Shown: piece after piece, positions 38,807 to 46,814 of the stretch
Layout of the letters: every line of letters begins with the position of its first letter
Position numbering within the stretch: position 1 is the stretch's first letter
Assembly (NCBI RefSeq): GCF_030408675.1
Contig: NZ_CP047200.1
Location: 1,364,001 to 1,428,000, forward strand
Length of the DNA: 64,000 bases
Reading direction: 5' to 3'
DNA from: Corynebacterium durum
GTDB taxonomy: Bacteria; Actinomycetota; Actinomycetes; Mycobacteriales; Mycobacteriaceae
Program-made: the position numbers and the translations under genes
The notes under the pieces: model-generated
Databases searched by the model: none
Seen by the model: the letters and a program-made list of their open reading frames with translations, nothing else
What the model was told of the DNA's origin: nothing

Positions 38807-40129
38807 ATGTGGTCAAACCTTGATGCACTTGATGCAACTGACTGGCTGAAGCGTATTACACAGGGCAATTCCGTCGAGTCTGGGATGCGTGCGTGTCTTG
38901 ATAAAATTGAGCAAACTGATAAGCACATCAATGCCTTTCATCATGTGTTCGCTGGCAATGCGTTGGAACAAGCGCGGGTATGTGATGCAACACCTGCAGA
39001 AAAGCGGGGTCCGCTTCACGGTCTACCCATTGCTATCAAGGAGGAAAACGCCATTGCCGGGATTCCCACAGCGTTCGGTACCGCGGCAATGAGCACGCCT
39101 GCAACGGAGGATTCGGCGGTGGTCGCTGCGCTGAGATGCGCAGGGGCGATTATTGTTGGCACAACGCGGATGCCGGAGTTTGGCACCTGGCCTTTTACGG
39201 AGTCGCAGAACGGGGGAGTCACGCGTAACCCTTTGGACCTACGATTTTCTCCGGGTGGTTCCAGTGGCGGTTCGGCTGCTGCTGTTGCTGCCGGCATGAT
39301 TCCGGTGGCCATTGGCGGCGATGGTGGCGGGTCGATCCGCATACCCGCAGCGCATTGCGGTCTTTATGGATTGAAGCCGCGTCGCGGCCGAGTCTCCACG
39401 GCACCGGCTGAGCATCTATGGTGGGACTTGGGAGCCATAGGTCCACTGGCAAAATCACCACGTGACCTGCGGCTTATCTACAGCGTTATTGGTCAGTTCC
39501 CGGCTGTTCCACTGCCAAAACAACTGCGCATTGCTGTGCACGTCAACCCAAAAATTGCCGGAGTGATGGTTCCTGCCCAGCTTACCGACGCCGCGCTCCA
39601 GGCTGCTGAGCAGTTGGCTAAAGGTATGAACGGGGTAATAGTAGATACGGACCTGCGATTGCCAACGCCAACAGATGCATTCATGCCGCAGTTTCTTGGC
39701 GGATTAGTAGCAGAAGTTAAGCAGCTTGATCAACCTGAAAAAATTGAAAAGCGCTCACGGCAACTGGTGCGCATTGGACAGTTCGTGGGGTCACGGCGGG
39801 CCGTGGATTGGGCGCGCAAACGTGGTGAGCGGTATGCGCGCGACGTCGATAAGCTGCTGGATCAGTATGACGTGATTGTAAGTCCGACGGTCGCGGCGCG
39901 GCCGCCGTTGGCTGGGATCCTGGATGGGTGTGGACCGATCCGTGCGCAACTGGCGAGTCTGCCGTATGTTGCGTTCACGGCGTTGTGGAATGTGACGGGG
40001 CATCCGGCGATTGCAGTGCCCGTAGGGGTTGGGAATGATGGCATGCCGTTGAGCGTGCAGCTAGCTGGTCGCGATGAGGACATGTTGTTGCGGCTGGCGG
40101 AAACGCTGGGGAAGCCCAATCTGACATAA
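38807..40129 (+). CDS. Amidase-signature family hydrolase
   Basis: A 440-residue amidase. The Ser-cisSer-Lys centre is recognisable: lysine in LPIAIKEENAIAG (near 78), and the Gly/Ser-rich core SPGGSSGGSAAAVAAGMIPVAIGGDGGGSIRIPA containing both serines. The family hydrolyses aliphatic or aromatic amides; the typical D after the catalytic K is E here. It lacks the GatA C-terminal features, and no gatB or gatC is adjacent, so it is not a tRNA amidotransferase subunit. The substrate is unknown. Confidence 0.93.
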   Translation: MWSNLDALDATDWLKRITQGNSVESGMRACLDKIEQTDKHINAFHHVFAGNALEQARVCDATPAEKRGPLHGLPIAIKEENAIAGIPTAFGTAAMSTPATEDSAVVAALRCAGAIIVGTTRMPEFGTWPFTESQNGGVTRNPLDLRFSPGGSSGGSAAAVAAGMIPVAIGGDGGGSIRIPAAHCGLYGLKPRRGRVSTAPAEHLWWDLGAIGPLAKSPRDLRLIYSVIGQFPAVPLPKQLRIAVHVNPKIAGVMVPAQLTDAALQAAEQLAKGMNGVIVDTDLRLPTPTDAFMPQFLGGLVAEVKQLDQPEKIEKRSRQLVRIGQFVGSRRAVDWARKRGERYARDVDKLLDQYDVIVSPTVAARPPLAGILDGCGPIRAQLASLPYVAFTALWNVTGHPAIAVPVGVGNDGMPLSVQLAGRDEDMLLRLAETLGKPNLT

Positions 40130-40146
40130 TGTACATTATCGGACAA

Positions 40147-40202
40147 TAACGTCATGTAGTGCTTACGCATGCCTGACGTTGTTAAATGTCACCATGACGT
40201 TA
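40147..40202. repeat. Long inverted repeat between amidase and yceI genes
   Basis: TAACGTCATG (40147-40156) and CATGACGTTA (40193-40202) are perfect reverse complements 36 bases apart. A third TGACGTT lies between them at 40174-40180. It could act as a terminator of the convergent pair or as a binding site. Confidence 0.5.
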
Positions 40203-40219
40203 ATGCTGTTGACGGCGGG

Positions 40220-40903
40220 TCAATGTTTTTCCATTGCTAGTCGAATGTTCAACTCACCGTCTTCGTCCACCTTTGCGGCGACAAAATCGGGCGTCTCCAC
40301 GCCGAAGTCTATGCGGTTAATAGGCACAGTCCCGGCGATGACAAGCCGATTGCCGGTTCGGAGAACGTCAAACTCGGCCGTGACTTCCTTCTCTATACCA
40401 TGCAGGTTAAGCATGCCGGTCACCGTCACCGTTCCGGGTTCACCATTGTCGGGAACGCCCGTGATATCGACTGGCGTGTTCACGGTAAATGTTGCTGTTG
40501 GGTAATCGTCCGTGTGCAGGATGGTACGCCGAACGTTAATGTCACGTTTCTCCACATCGGTCTGTAGGCCATTAACGTCAACCGTGACGTTTCCTGCGGT
40601 TAATGTCCCACCGTCAACGGTGACCTCACCTGTAACATCGTGGGTTGTTCCAGATGTTGAGCGGGACTCACCGGGCAAAAGCTCATGGAAGGTGTAGCCT
40701 ACGGACGTCGTGTTATCACCTGCGTTGGGGATAATCGTCCAGGTGCCATTGATATCGGTTGTTGCTGCACTGGCGTCGCCTGTGTGCAACCCACCAGTTT
40801 TGATACCTGGGTCTGTGAGCGCCTTATACACAATGGGTCCAACACTCGCCAATGCTAAGACGATGATGGCCACAACGGTCAGGGCGACAAACGGCTTCTT
40901 CAT
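40220..40903 (-). CDS. YceI-family protein with N-terminal membrane anchor
   Basis: A 227-residue protein. One hydrophobic segment (residues 6-27, ALTVVAIIVLALASVGPIVY) leads to an external lipocalin-like YceI domain. NGTWTI, VGYTFHE, DVEKRDINVRR...LHTDDYPTATF and the late MLNLHGIEKEVTAEF block follow the family in order. Periplasmic YceI proteins bind polyisoprenoids. Here it would stay membrane-anchored outside the cytoplasmic membrane. TAATAT lies seven bases before the ATG. Confidence 0.93.
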   Translation of the reverse strand: MKKPFVALTVVAIIVLALASVGPIVYKALTDPGIKTGGLHTGDASAATTDINGTWTIIPNAGDNTTSVGYTFHELLPGESRSTSGTTHDVTGEVTVDGGTLTAGNVTVDVNGLQTDVEKRDINVRRTILHTDDYPTATFTVNTPVDITGVPDNGEPGTVTVTGMLNLHGIEKEVTAEFDVLRTGNRLVIAGTVPINRIDFGVETPDFVAAKVDEDGELNIRLAMEKH

Positions 40904-40910
40904 AGTGTGA

Positions 40911-40916
40911 ATATTA
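40911..40916 (-). promoter_or_regulatory. -10 hexamer TAATAT of the yceI gene
   Basis: Seven bases before the ATG at 40903 on the minus strand; a very good match to the TANNNT pattern. Confidence 0.5.
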
Positions 40917-40926
40917 TCGAACCGTG

Positions 40927-41286
40927 TTACCGCAAGTGTTCAATACTCCGGGCAAGGCGCACAAGTTCCTGACATAACTCACTTAACTCGGCGGCTGATG
41001 CTCCTTCAGTGGCGGCGACTTCGATGTCTTCAGCTGCGCAGCGTAACTCAAACAAGGAATCTTTGAGCTCAGCGGCCCGTTCTGGGTTCATGATCACAGC
41101 ATTTGCAGGAATAGATGTGCCAGACACATTGTTGCGCTGTTCGTAGGCTCGTTGCCTGCAGGATTGGCTACAGTACTTTTTGGTGCGGCCTCGTGCGTTG
41201 GTATCCATGGGGCGACCACACCACTGGCACTGGGCTTCTTTCTTGGAAGATCGAAGATCGCTCACTCTCATAACCCTAGCGGACAT
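40927..41286 (-). CDS. Small zinc-finger protein divergent from rbpA
   Basis: A 119-residue protein with a four-cysteine zinc knuckle near the N-terminus, CQWCGRP (C20, C23) and YCSQSCRQRAYE (C38, C42), flanked by basic residues. An acidic helical tail follows. The YCSxxCRxRAY pattern recurs in small actinobacterial DNA-associated proteins, but no function is established. ATG at 41271 (MRVSDL) is an alternative start with weak AGGG just upstream. It stands 10 bases from the yceI promoter element. Confidence 0.8.
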   Translation of the reverse strand: MSARVMRVSDLRSSKKEAQCQWCGRPMDTNARGRTKKYCSQSCRQRAYEQRNNVSGTSIPANAVIMNPERAAELKDSLFELRCAAEDIEVAATEGASAAELSELCQELVRLARSIEHLR

Positions 41287-41308
41287 GACCCGGTGAATTC
41301 ACTTCCGG

Positions 41309-41314
41309 TATAGT
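41309..41314 (+). promoter_or_regulatory. -10 hexamer TATAGT of rbpA
   Basis: About 45 bases before the RBS AAGGA (41356-41360), so rbpA appears to have a leadered transcript, unlike many neighbours. Confidence 0.5.
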
Positions 41315-41365
41315 GGTGTACTTGACTACCCCACTGGGTGAGACGAAGAGACCGTAAGGATAAAT

Positions 41366-41770
41366 ATGGCAGATCGTGTACTCCGTGGCAGCCGTATGGG
41401 CGCCGTGAGTTATGAAACCGACCGTGATCATGATCTTGCACCACGCCAGATCGTTAAGTACAGGACCGAGGTCGGCGACGTGTTTGAGGTTCCCTTCGCC
41501 GACGACGCGGAAATCCCCGGGACGTGGATGTGCAAAAACGGCCAAATGGGCACCCTCATGGAGGGCGAGGGAATCGATGCCAAGCCAGCTAAGCCGCCAC
41601 GCACCCACTGGGATATGCTGCGGGAGCGCCGCAGCATTGAAGAGCTCGACGTGTTGCTGGAAGAACGCATTGAGCAACTGCGCAAACGCCGCAGGAACGC
41701 CGCTCGTCTGCTAAAGCAGCAGCAGGAAGAGGCGGAGAAGAATGCCGCCGCCGAGAAGAGCAAGGCGTAA
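41366..41770 (+). CDS. rbpA: RNA polymerase-binding protein RbpA
   Basis: Actinobacterial transcription factor that binds the principal sigma factor and stabilises the open complex. At 134 residues it matches the family: N-terminal MADRVLRGSRMGAVSYETD, the core barrel (RQIVKYRTEVGDVFEVPFADDAEIPGTWMC) and the C-terminal sigma-interacting helix with RTHWDMLRERRSIEELD. The Lys/Arg/Glu tail is slightly longer than usual. The RBS AAGGA lies five bases before the ATG. A bidirectional terminator follows. Confidence 0.97.
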   Translation: MADRVLRGSRMGAVSYETDRDHDLAPRQIVKYRTEVGDVFEVPFADDAEIPGTWMCKNGQMGTLMEGEGIDAKPAKPPRTHWDMLRERRSIEELDVLLEERIEQLRKRRRNAARLLKQQQEEAEKNAAAEKSKA

Positions 41771-41781
41771 GGCAACAGCAC

Positions 41782-41806
41782 AAAGCGCTCCCAATGGGGC
41801 GCTTTT
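41782..41806. terminator. Terminator between rbpA and ppm1
   Basis: AAAGCGC and GCGCTTT arms, with an inner CCC/GGG pair around AAT and one bulged T, followed by TTTT. The A-rich left arm also allows termination of the convergent ppm1 operon. Confidence 0.85.
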
Positions 41807-41813
41807 CTTGTTG

Positions 41814-42617
41814 TTAGATGTTGTACTTTTTGCGCAGCTTCTTCACACTGTGCGCAACCAGTTTCTTGGTTTCTTTGGAGATTTCCCGTAGCTGCTCGCC
41901 GCGGTGTGCAGCACCCCATTTGGTGACCTCTAGCAGGGAATCTTTGACAAAGCTGCCATCGAGCTTGGATTCGCCGATTTCGCGTTCGGTGAAAGTGATG
42001 GGCACCTCGCGGACATCGAAACCTTCACGAACTGCTCGCCACGCCAAGTCGACCTGGAAGATATATCCAGCGTTGGAGAGTTCGTTGAGATCCAGCGCCT
42101 CAATGAGCGAGCGTCGATAGGCGCGATAGCCTGCGGTCATGTCAGACAGACCGGCCCCCAGCGCCACCGAGATGTAAATGTTGCCGCCCTTGGACAGCAG
42201 CCAGCGTTTCTTAGGCCAGTTCACCACTTTGCCGCCGGGAATGTAGCGGGAGCCAATCACGAGCTCAGCGCCGCGATCCACCTCAGCCAGAAGCAGGTGA
42301 AGCTGCTCAGGCGCATGCGAACCATCCGCATCCATTTCACACAGGACCTGGTAGTCGCGCTCCAGACCCCATTGGAAGCCCGCAACGTAGGCACCGCACA
42401 GACCGCCTTTCCCTTCGCGATGCAGCACAAAAATTTGCTCGTCGTTGCTGGCGAAGTCGTCAGCGAGATCGCCTGTGCCGTCTGGGCTGTTGTCGTCAAC
42501 AATAAGAATGTCCACGTCGGGCGCTGCTGAGCGTACGCGCTGTGTGATCAGCGGAAGATTATCCCGCTCGTTATACGTGGGGATAATCACCAACGTACGG
42601 TCGCTGGGCTTGCTCAT
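41814..42617 (-). CDS. ppm1: Polyprenol monophosphomannose synthase
   Basis: GT2 glycosyltransferase making polyprenyl-phosphate mannose, the donor for lipomannan and lipoarabinomannan and for protein O-mannosylation. The 267 residues show LVIIPTYNERDNLP, IVDDNSPDGT, the DxD metal motif in CEMDADGSH, and GYRAYRR and REVPITFTER of the Dpm family. Actinobacterial Ppm1 is encoded after, or fused to, an Lnt-type membrane protein, as here, where lnt ends 7 bases upstream. The enzyme is cytosolic but works at the membrane. Confidence 0.96.
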   Translation of the reverse strand: MSKPSDRTLVIIPTYNERDNLPLITQRVRSAAPDVDILIVDDNSPDGTGDLADDFASNDEQIFVLHREGKGGLCGAYVAGFQWGLERDYQVLCEMDADGSHAPEQLHLLLAEVDRGAELVIGSRYIPGGKVVNWPKKRWLLSKGGNIYISVALGAGLSDMTAGYRAYRRSLIEALDLNELSNAGYIFQVDLAWRAVREGFDVREVPITFTEREIGESKLDGSFVKDSLLEVTKWGAAHRGEQLREISKETKKLVAHSVKKLRKKYNI

Positions 42618-42623
42618 AGAAAG

Positions 42624-44084
42624 CTAGTCTCCTTGGGCTGAGCGGCGTTTCCACAATGCCGCGATGAGGAACAACACCCCCATAATACTCAACACATGCT
42701 CCACATACTTACCCGCACGTGCAGCAAAAGTGCTGGAATCCTTTAGCGGGAGGGTTTCCACCAGCGTGCCGTTGGTAAAAATTGAGGTTTTCTGGGTGAC
42801 TTCACCTGAGGGAAGCACAATTGCTGACACTCCTGATGTTGCCGCTATCACCACTGCCCTATCCAATTCCAGGGCGCGCATACGACTCATGGCGAGCTGC
42901 TGGTAGGTCATGTCGGTGAAACCAAAGGTTGCGTTGTTGGTTGGTACCGTCAGGATCTGCGCGCCATTATGTACTGCATCACGCCCAGCTGCATCGAAAG
43001 CCACCTCGTAGCAGGTGGAAACGCCCACAGGAATCCCCTTCATGTGCACTACACCAGTGCCATCGCCGGGCTGGAAATTGCCCGCCATATCCACGTAGGA
43101 GGAAAACAGTCGGAAAAAGCTGCGGTAGGGCATGTACTCCCCGAAGGGCTGAAGGTACTTTTTGTGGTGGTACTCCCCTTGCCCTGTCTCTGGATCAAAC
43201 ACCACCATGGTGTTACGTGGTCCGACGTCATCTCGCGTCAGCGTCCCCACCAGGATCGGTGCATGTGCCGACTGCACCGCCTGATTAATCATGCTCATCG
43301 CCCCAGCATCTGCAAACGGGTTCACGTCCGACGCGTTCTCGGGCCACACCACTAAGTCAACCTGCTGGTTCAGAGCCTCGGTCTGCTTCACATGGTTACT
43401 CAGCACCGCTCGCCGCTGCTCGTTAAAATCCAGCCCCAGCCGCGGCACATTCCCTTGAATTGCCGCCACTGTTACCTGCCCTACTTCCCCACCGCCTCTG
43501 CTTATCGACGCCGCGCCGCCCAGCGCCAGCGGTACCACCAACAGTGCCGCCCCTAGGAGTCGTGGACGCAGGAGACAGAGGGCAAGCCCGGTGGCGCACG
43601 CGAGCGTCGCTACGCTGACTAACGCTGGGCCTCCATAGGGTGCGAGGTACTGGAGTGGGCCGCCGACCTGGCCCCATGCGATTCGTCCCCACGCGAAACC
43701 CCCAAATGGCCACGTGCTGCGCAACCATTCCACGGACACAAACCACAGCGGAAACGCCCAATGCATGCGGCGCTTCATCAACACAGCACCACCGGCGCCA
43801 ACTGCGATGCTGTACAGTGCCTCAGTGACTGCGAGAGCGACGTATGGGAGGTTGCCCACGAACTCCCCAATCCACGGGAGAAGAAACAGATACAAACTCA
43901 ACCCATGGACAAAACCCAATAGGGCACCCACACGCACCGACACCTGCGGAGCAAGGCACAGATAAAACAGCGCCATCCCCACGATTGCTGCTGGCCACCA
44001 CCCTATCGGCGCGTACGACAGATACACACTGACACCAGAAAGCGCTGCGACGCCAAGCCGCAGCGCTAGGATTCGCTTACGCAT
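42624..44084 (-). CDS. lnt: Apolipoprotein N-acyltransferase
   Basis: Integral membrane acyltransferase adding the third acyl chain to lipoproteins. About 486 residues: six or so N-terminal transmembrane helices, then the nitrilase-like domain with the catalytic triad visible as E in VWPENASDVNPF, K in HHKKYLQPFGEY and C in VSTCYEVAF, and a final membrane helix. The ATG at 44084 (MRKRILALR) overlaps the fxsA stop by 8 bases and is preferred over a longer in-frame start inside fxsA. It serves the lipoproteins seen in this window. Confidence 0.93.
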   Translation of the reverse strand: MRKRILALRLGVAALSGVSVYLSYAPIGWWPAAIVGMALFYLCLAPQVSVRVGALLGFVHGLSLYLFLLPWIGEFVGNLPYVALAVTEALYSIAVGAGGAVLMKRRMHWAFPLWFVSVEWLRSTWPFGGFAWGRIAWGQVGGPLQYLAPYGGPALVSVATLACATGLALCLLRPRLLGAALLVVPLALGGAASISRGGGEVGQVTVAAIQGNVPRLGLDFNEQRRAVLSNHVKQTEALNQQVDLVVWPENASDVNPFADAGAMSMINQAVQSAHAPILVGTLTRDDVGPRNTMVVFDPETGQGEYHHKKYLQPFGEYMPYRSFFRLFSSYVDMAGNFQPGDGTGVVHMKGIPVGVSTCYEVAFDAAGRDAVHNGAQILTVPTNNATFGFTDMTYQQLAMSRMRALELDRAVVIAATSGVSAIVLPSGEVTQKTSIFTNGTLVETLPLKDSSTFAARAGKYVEHVLSIMGVLFLIAALWKRRSAQGD

Positions 44085-44649
44085 CTTTTGAATTCGTTCC
44101 AAAATCTTCAGGGCGGACGTTATTGCTCCACCGCTGAATTTCCTGGTCCGTTGGTTGTCTGTCTTCCGGTTCTTGGTCTGAGACAAAGCTCCCATACGAC
44201 GTCTGCTGGCGGAACTGGTTCACCGTGTCGAAGCTGCGGGCGCCCAAATTCTCAATACTCGTGCGAACCTTACGTGCCAGTATCCGCCGAGCAACCGAAC
44301 GAGTTGGCGGAATGATCAGCAACAAACCAAGAATCGTGGTGACAAAGCCTGGCAGCGCCACGCACAGTGCGCCGGCCGCAAGCAAGCCATAATCGCCTGC
44401 GAGAGTCCCAGGCGTGGTTTTACCCTGTGATGCTCGCACCGCAATGCGTCGCATCTCTGTAGCGGCGAGGAATAGGCCACCGAAGAAAAAAAGGAACAAC
44501 AGGATGAGTGCCCAGCCGACACCGAGCCACTGCGCCACGCCCCAAAACGCCAACGCTTCAATGAGGAAATATGGGATTGCAATCAATACAGGCACGGTGC
44601 CCACAATACTCAACTCCGCGCGTCGCTTCACCTGTGGCACTGATAACAT
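44077..44649 (-). CDS. fxsA: FxsA-family membrane protein
   Basis: A 190-residue protein. Its N-terminal half has three to four hydrophobic segments with the FxsA pattern: PYFLIEALAFWGVAQWLG, then LAATEMRRIAVRA, and LLAAGALCVALPGFVTTILGLLLIIPPTRS, after which RRILARKVR enters a hydrophilic tail. FxsA in E. coli modulates phage exclusion when overproduced; its normal role is unknown. The start at 44649 is chosen because sequence upstream runs into the divergent gene. First gene of fxsA-lnt-ppm1. Confidence 0.88.
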   Translation of the reverse strand: MLSVPQVKRRAELSIVGTVPVLIAIPYFLIEALAFWGVAQWLGVGWALILLFLFFFGGLFLAATEMRRIAVRASQGKTTPGTLAGDYGLLAAGALCVALPGFVTTILGLLLIIPPTRSVARRILARKVRTSIENLGARSFDTVNQFRQQTSYGSFVSDQEPEDRQPTDQEIQRWSNNVRPEDFGTNSKDA

Positions 44650-44655
44650 ACCTGC

Positions 44656-45156
44656 ATGACAGGCACAATTAACTTTGATTACGACACTGAGTATGACCTT
44701 TATGTGAGTGACCCGGTTGCTGTTCCGCAGCTGGGTATCAGTAGTACGACATTCAGGTTTGAAAAAGAACTGGTGGATACAGCTGGATTGCCTCGTATTC
44801 GCACTGCTATTGATGCCCTTCGTTCCTCCACAACTGACCTCATAGCGCAAGCAACACCCTACGTGTATCAGCTGTACAAACTATATTTTGATATGGCAGA
44901 CAAATATGATTGGGAACAGTACCTCCCCGACCTTCCCGAGGCTGAGGTGTGGAGCTTGGTCAATGAGGTAGGTAGCTGGTGCACTGTGGTCAGGGAAGAT
45001 GACCATGTACTGATCGCAGTGGAATGTGATGTTGAGTGGGATGTCGAACACGGCATGATGATGGTCTATCAGGATGGTGCGACACTGGTGAAAGTTGGTT
45101 CGGCGGCAGAAGCATATACGAACGTGGACGGTAGCATTTTCAGTGAAGAGGGGTGA
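44656..45156 (+). CDS. DUF6985-like protein (copy 1)
   Basis: A 166-residue acidic cytoplasmic protein. Its C-terminal half (VLIAVECDVEWDVEHGMMMVYQDGATLVKVG) resembles DUF6985, whose hallmark is a C/D-x-W-D-x-E-H-G turn. It is clearly paralogous to the protein at 46279, sharing IA(Q/H)ATPYV(Y/F)Q, EYLP-like and NxDGSI segments. The family has no proven function; some members sit next to toxins, so an immunity role is conceivable. TAACAT lies six bases before the ATG. The stop overlaps the first codon of the hydrolase remnant. Confidence 0.75.
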   Translation: MTGTINFDYDTEYDLYVSDPVAVPQLGISSTTFRFEKELVDTAGLPRIRTAIDALRSSTTDLIAQATPYVYQLYKLYFDMADKYDWEQYLPDLPEAEVWSLVNEVGSWCTVVREDDHVLIAVECDVEWDVEHGMMMVYQDGATLVKVGSAAEAYTNVDGSIFSEEG

Positions 45157-45526
45157 GGCCTCCTTATCTTAATGCCCCGCTTGTGCGTTTTGAGGACCAG
45201 GCAGTGTGGATTCATGATGTTTTGGCGCAGTTGGCCCCAGATGGTCCCCACATTGTTGGGTACTCTTTTGGGGGTGCGACAGCCACTGTGTACGCCCGTG
45301 AATACCCTGAGGATGTTCGTTCCCTCGCGGTGCTGGAACCTGTGTTTACGTTCAGCTAGCCATTGGAACGCAGCTTTGCCAACGCCTCGCCTGTTTGTCG
45401 AAGGAAGAAACGGAGCGTCTCAGAATGCCTGTCTATGCGGCAATAGCGAGTGACGATTCGCTGCCTATGCAGGCGGCAGAATCATTAGGTGAAAAACTAA
45501 ATAACTTTTGGGCGAATAGTGAATAG
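45153..45526 (+). pseudogene. Alpha/beta-hydrolase remnant
   Basis: A fragment starting in frame at 45153 encodes LVRFEDQAVWIHDVLAQLAP and the nucleophile elbow HIVGYSFGGATATVYAREYPE, then LEPVFTF and a stop at 45357. About 65 bases further on, another frame holds MPVYAAIASDDSLPMQAAES, like the region before the catalytic histidine of the same fold, ending at 45526. The N-terminal strands, the cap and the active-site histidine region are missing or frameshifted. It is read as a deletion-scarred gene. Confidence 0.7.
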
Positions 45527-45546
45527 GTAACACCTAAGAATCTTTG

Positions 45547-46062
45547 TCACCGTAGAAGTTCGGAATAGAGTTGAAAGTTGCTTTCATCAAAGCAGACGAA
45601 GATAACTTCTTTAATCGTGTTGCTTTGATACTCTTTAGTGGCGGATAGTGCAACGTGAGCTGCTAATTCCTTAGGAAAACGATATACGCCTGTTGATATA
45701 TTGGGAAAAGCAATAGTTTCCGCGCCATGCTTATCAGCTAGCTTAAGACTATTAAGGTAAGCCGAGCGCAATGCCGCCTCCTCGCCGTGTGAGCCATCTA
45801 CCCACGTTGGACCAACAGTATGTACAACGTGGCGTGCCGGAAGGTTGGCTCCCGAGGTGATCACCGCTTCCCCGACCGGGCATCCTCCCTGGCGAGCGCG
45901 GATTTCACGGCACTCTTCTAGTAGCGCGGGCCCTGCTTTTTGGTGGATGGCCCCATCAACGCCTCCGCCGCCGAGCAGCGATGTGTTTGCGGCGTTCACG
46001 ATCACATCAACGTCGGCTTCGGTAATGTCGCCCAACACTGCGCTCAGTTTCATGTTCACCAA
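45547..46062 (-). CDS. Macro-domain protein (MacroD-type ADP-ribose deacylase)
   Basis: A stand-alone macro domain of about 170 residues, binding ADP-ribose and probably hydrolysing O-acetyl-ADP-ribose or mono-ADP-ribosyl bonds. Diagnostic loops are [30 protein letters not shown] and [12 protein letters not shown], with the catalytic Asn and Asp/Gly present. The start is uncertain: GGAGG points to TTG at 46062 or GTG at 46059, while the first ATG is 46053. It lies between two DUF6985-like genes on the opposite strand and may reverse an ADP-ribosylation, but no transferase is visible. Confidence 0.92.
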   Translation of the reverse strand: MVNMKLSAVLGDITEADVDVIVNAANTSLLGGGGVDGAIHQKAGPALLEECREIRARQGGCPVGEAVITSGANLPARHVVHTVGPTWVDGSHGEEAALRSAYLNSLKLADKHGAETIAFPNISTGVYRFPKELAAHVALSATKEYQSNTIKEVIFVCFDESNFQLYSELLR

Positions 46063-46278
46063 TCCTACACCTCCGCCAAGTTACATAATTGTCTTTTTAC
46101 AGCAAAAAACTAGGAAAAATTCACTCATAGAAACGGGGGTACGGGGGTTCGATCCCAAGATGAAAGTTTTATAATCTGCGAGCATTTTATATGCGTCGAA
46201 AACTAGTATTTTTAGTGGTTGAGTTTCCATCATCTGTAGGCGGAGTCGCCGCCTAGTCAATGAAAGGAGATGCAGGAA

Positions 46279-46800
46279 ATGTCTGAGGTATCCATCCCGG
46301 GTGTTGGGCACTTCGCGTTCGAAGAAGTGTGGGACGAATATACAAGCGCAGATGTCGTCGTACCAGGCTTCGGCGGCTTGGAAGGACATTTCTACATGGC
46401 TGGCAACGTCCTGGATGCCGCGGGTCTTGATCGGATTGGGGCCGCCATCACAGCCTTCCTCTCCCCCCGTGTTGACTTCATTGCACACGCAACGCCGTAT
46501 GTGTTCCAGCAGTACCAGGATTGGCGGACCATTGGCCAAGAGGAGGGCTGGGGTGAATATCTCCCCAGCTTGAGCCAGCCGGAGTTGGTGTGGGATCTTG
46601 TCCAGATAGGAAACGAATTCCAGATTGTCTGGGATGAAACCTTTGGCGGCGAGGTCTACATCAAAGTGGCCTGCAGCTGTGAATGGGACGTTGAAGACGG
46701 CCTCATTCTGGTGTTTAAAGGCGGAAGCTCACTCTGCACTGTGGGCTTTGGTGCTGACGCCCTCTTGAACAAGGACGGCAGCATCTATCAGCCGCTTTGA
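46279..46800 (+). CDS. DUF6985-like protein (copy 2)
   Basis: A 173-residue acidic protein, paralogue of the product of 44656-45156. Shared elements in the same order are a beta-rich N-terminus (VSIPGVGHFAFEEVW), GLDRIGAAITAF, IAHATPYVFQQYQDW, EYLPSL, VACSCEWDVEDGLILVFKGG and LLNKDGSIY. AAAGGAG (46263-46269) directly abuts an ATG at 46270, so the ATG at 46279, nine bases downstream, is the likely start. The cobN gene ends 14 bases downstream on the other strand. Confidence 0.75.
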   Translation: MSEVSIPGVGHFAFEEVWDEYTSADVVVPGFGGLEGHFYMAGNVLDAAGLDRIGAAITAFLSPRVDFIAHATPYVFQQYQDWRTIGQEEGWGEYLPSLSQPELVWDLVQIGNEFQIVWDETFGGEVYIKVACSCEWDVEDGLILVFKGGSSLCTVGFGADALLNKDGSIYQPL

Positions 46801-46814
46801 AAGCGTCAGGACGA

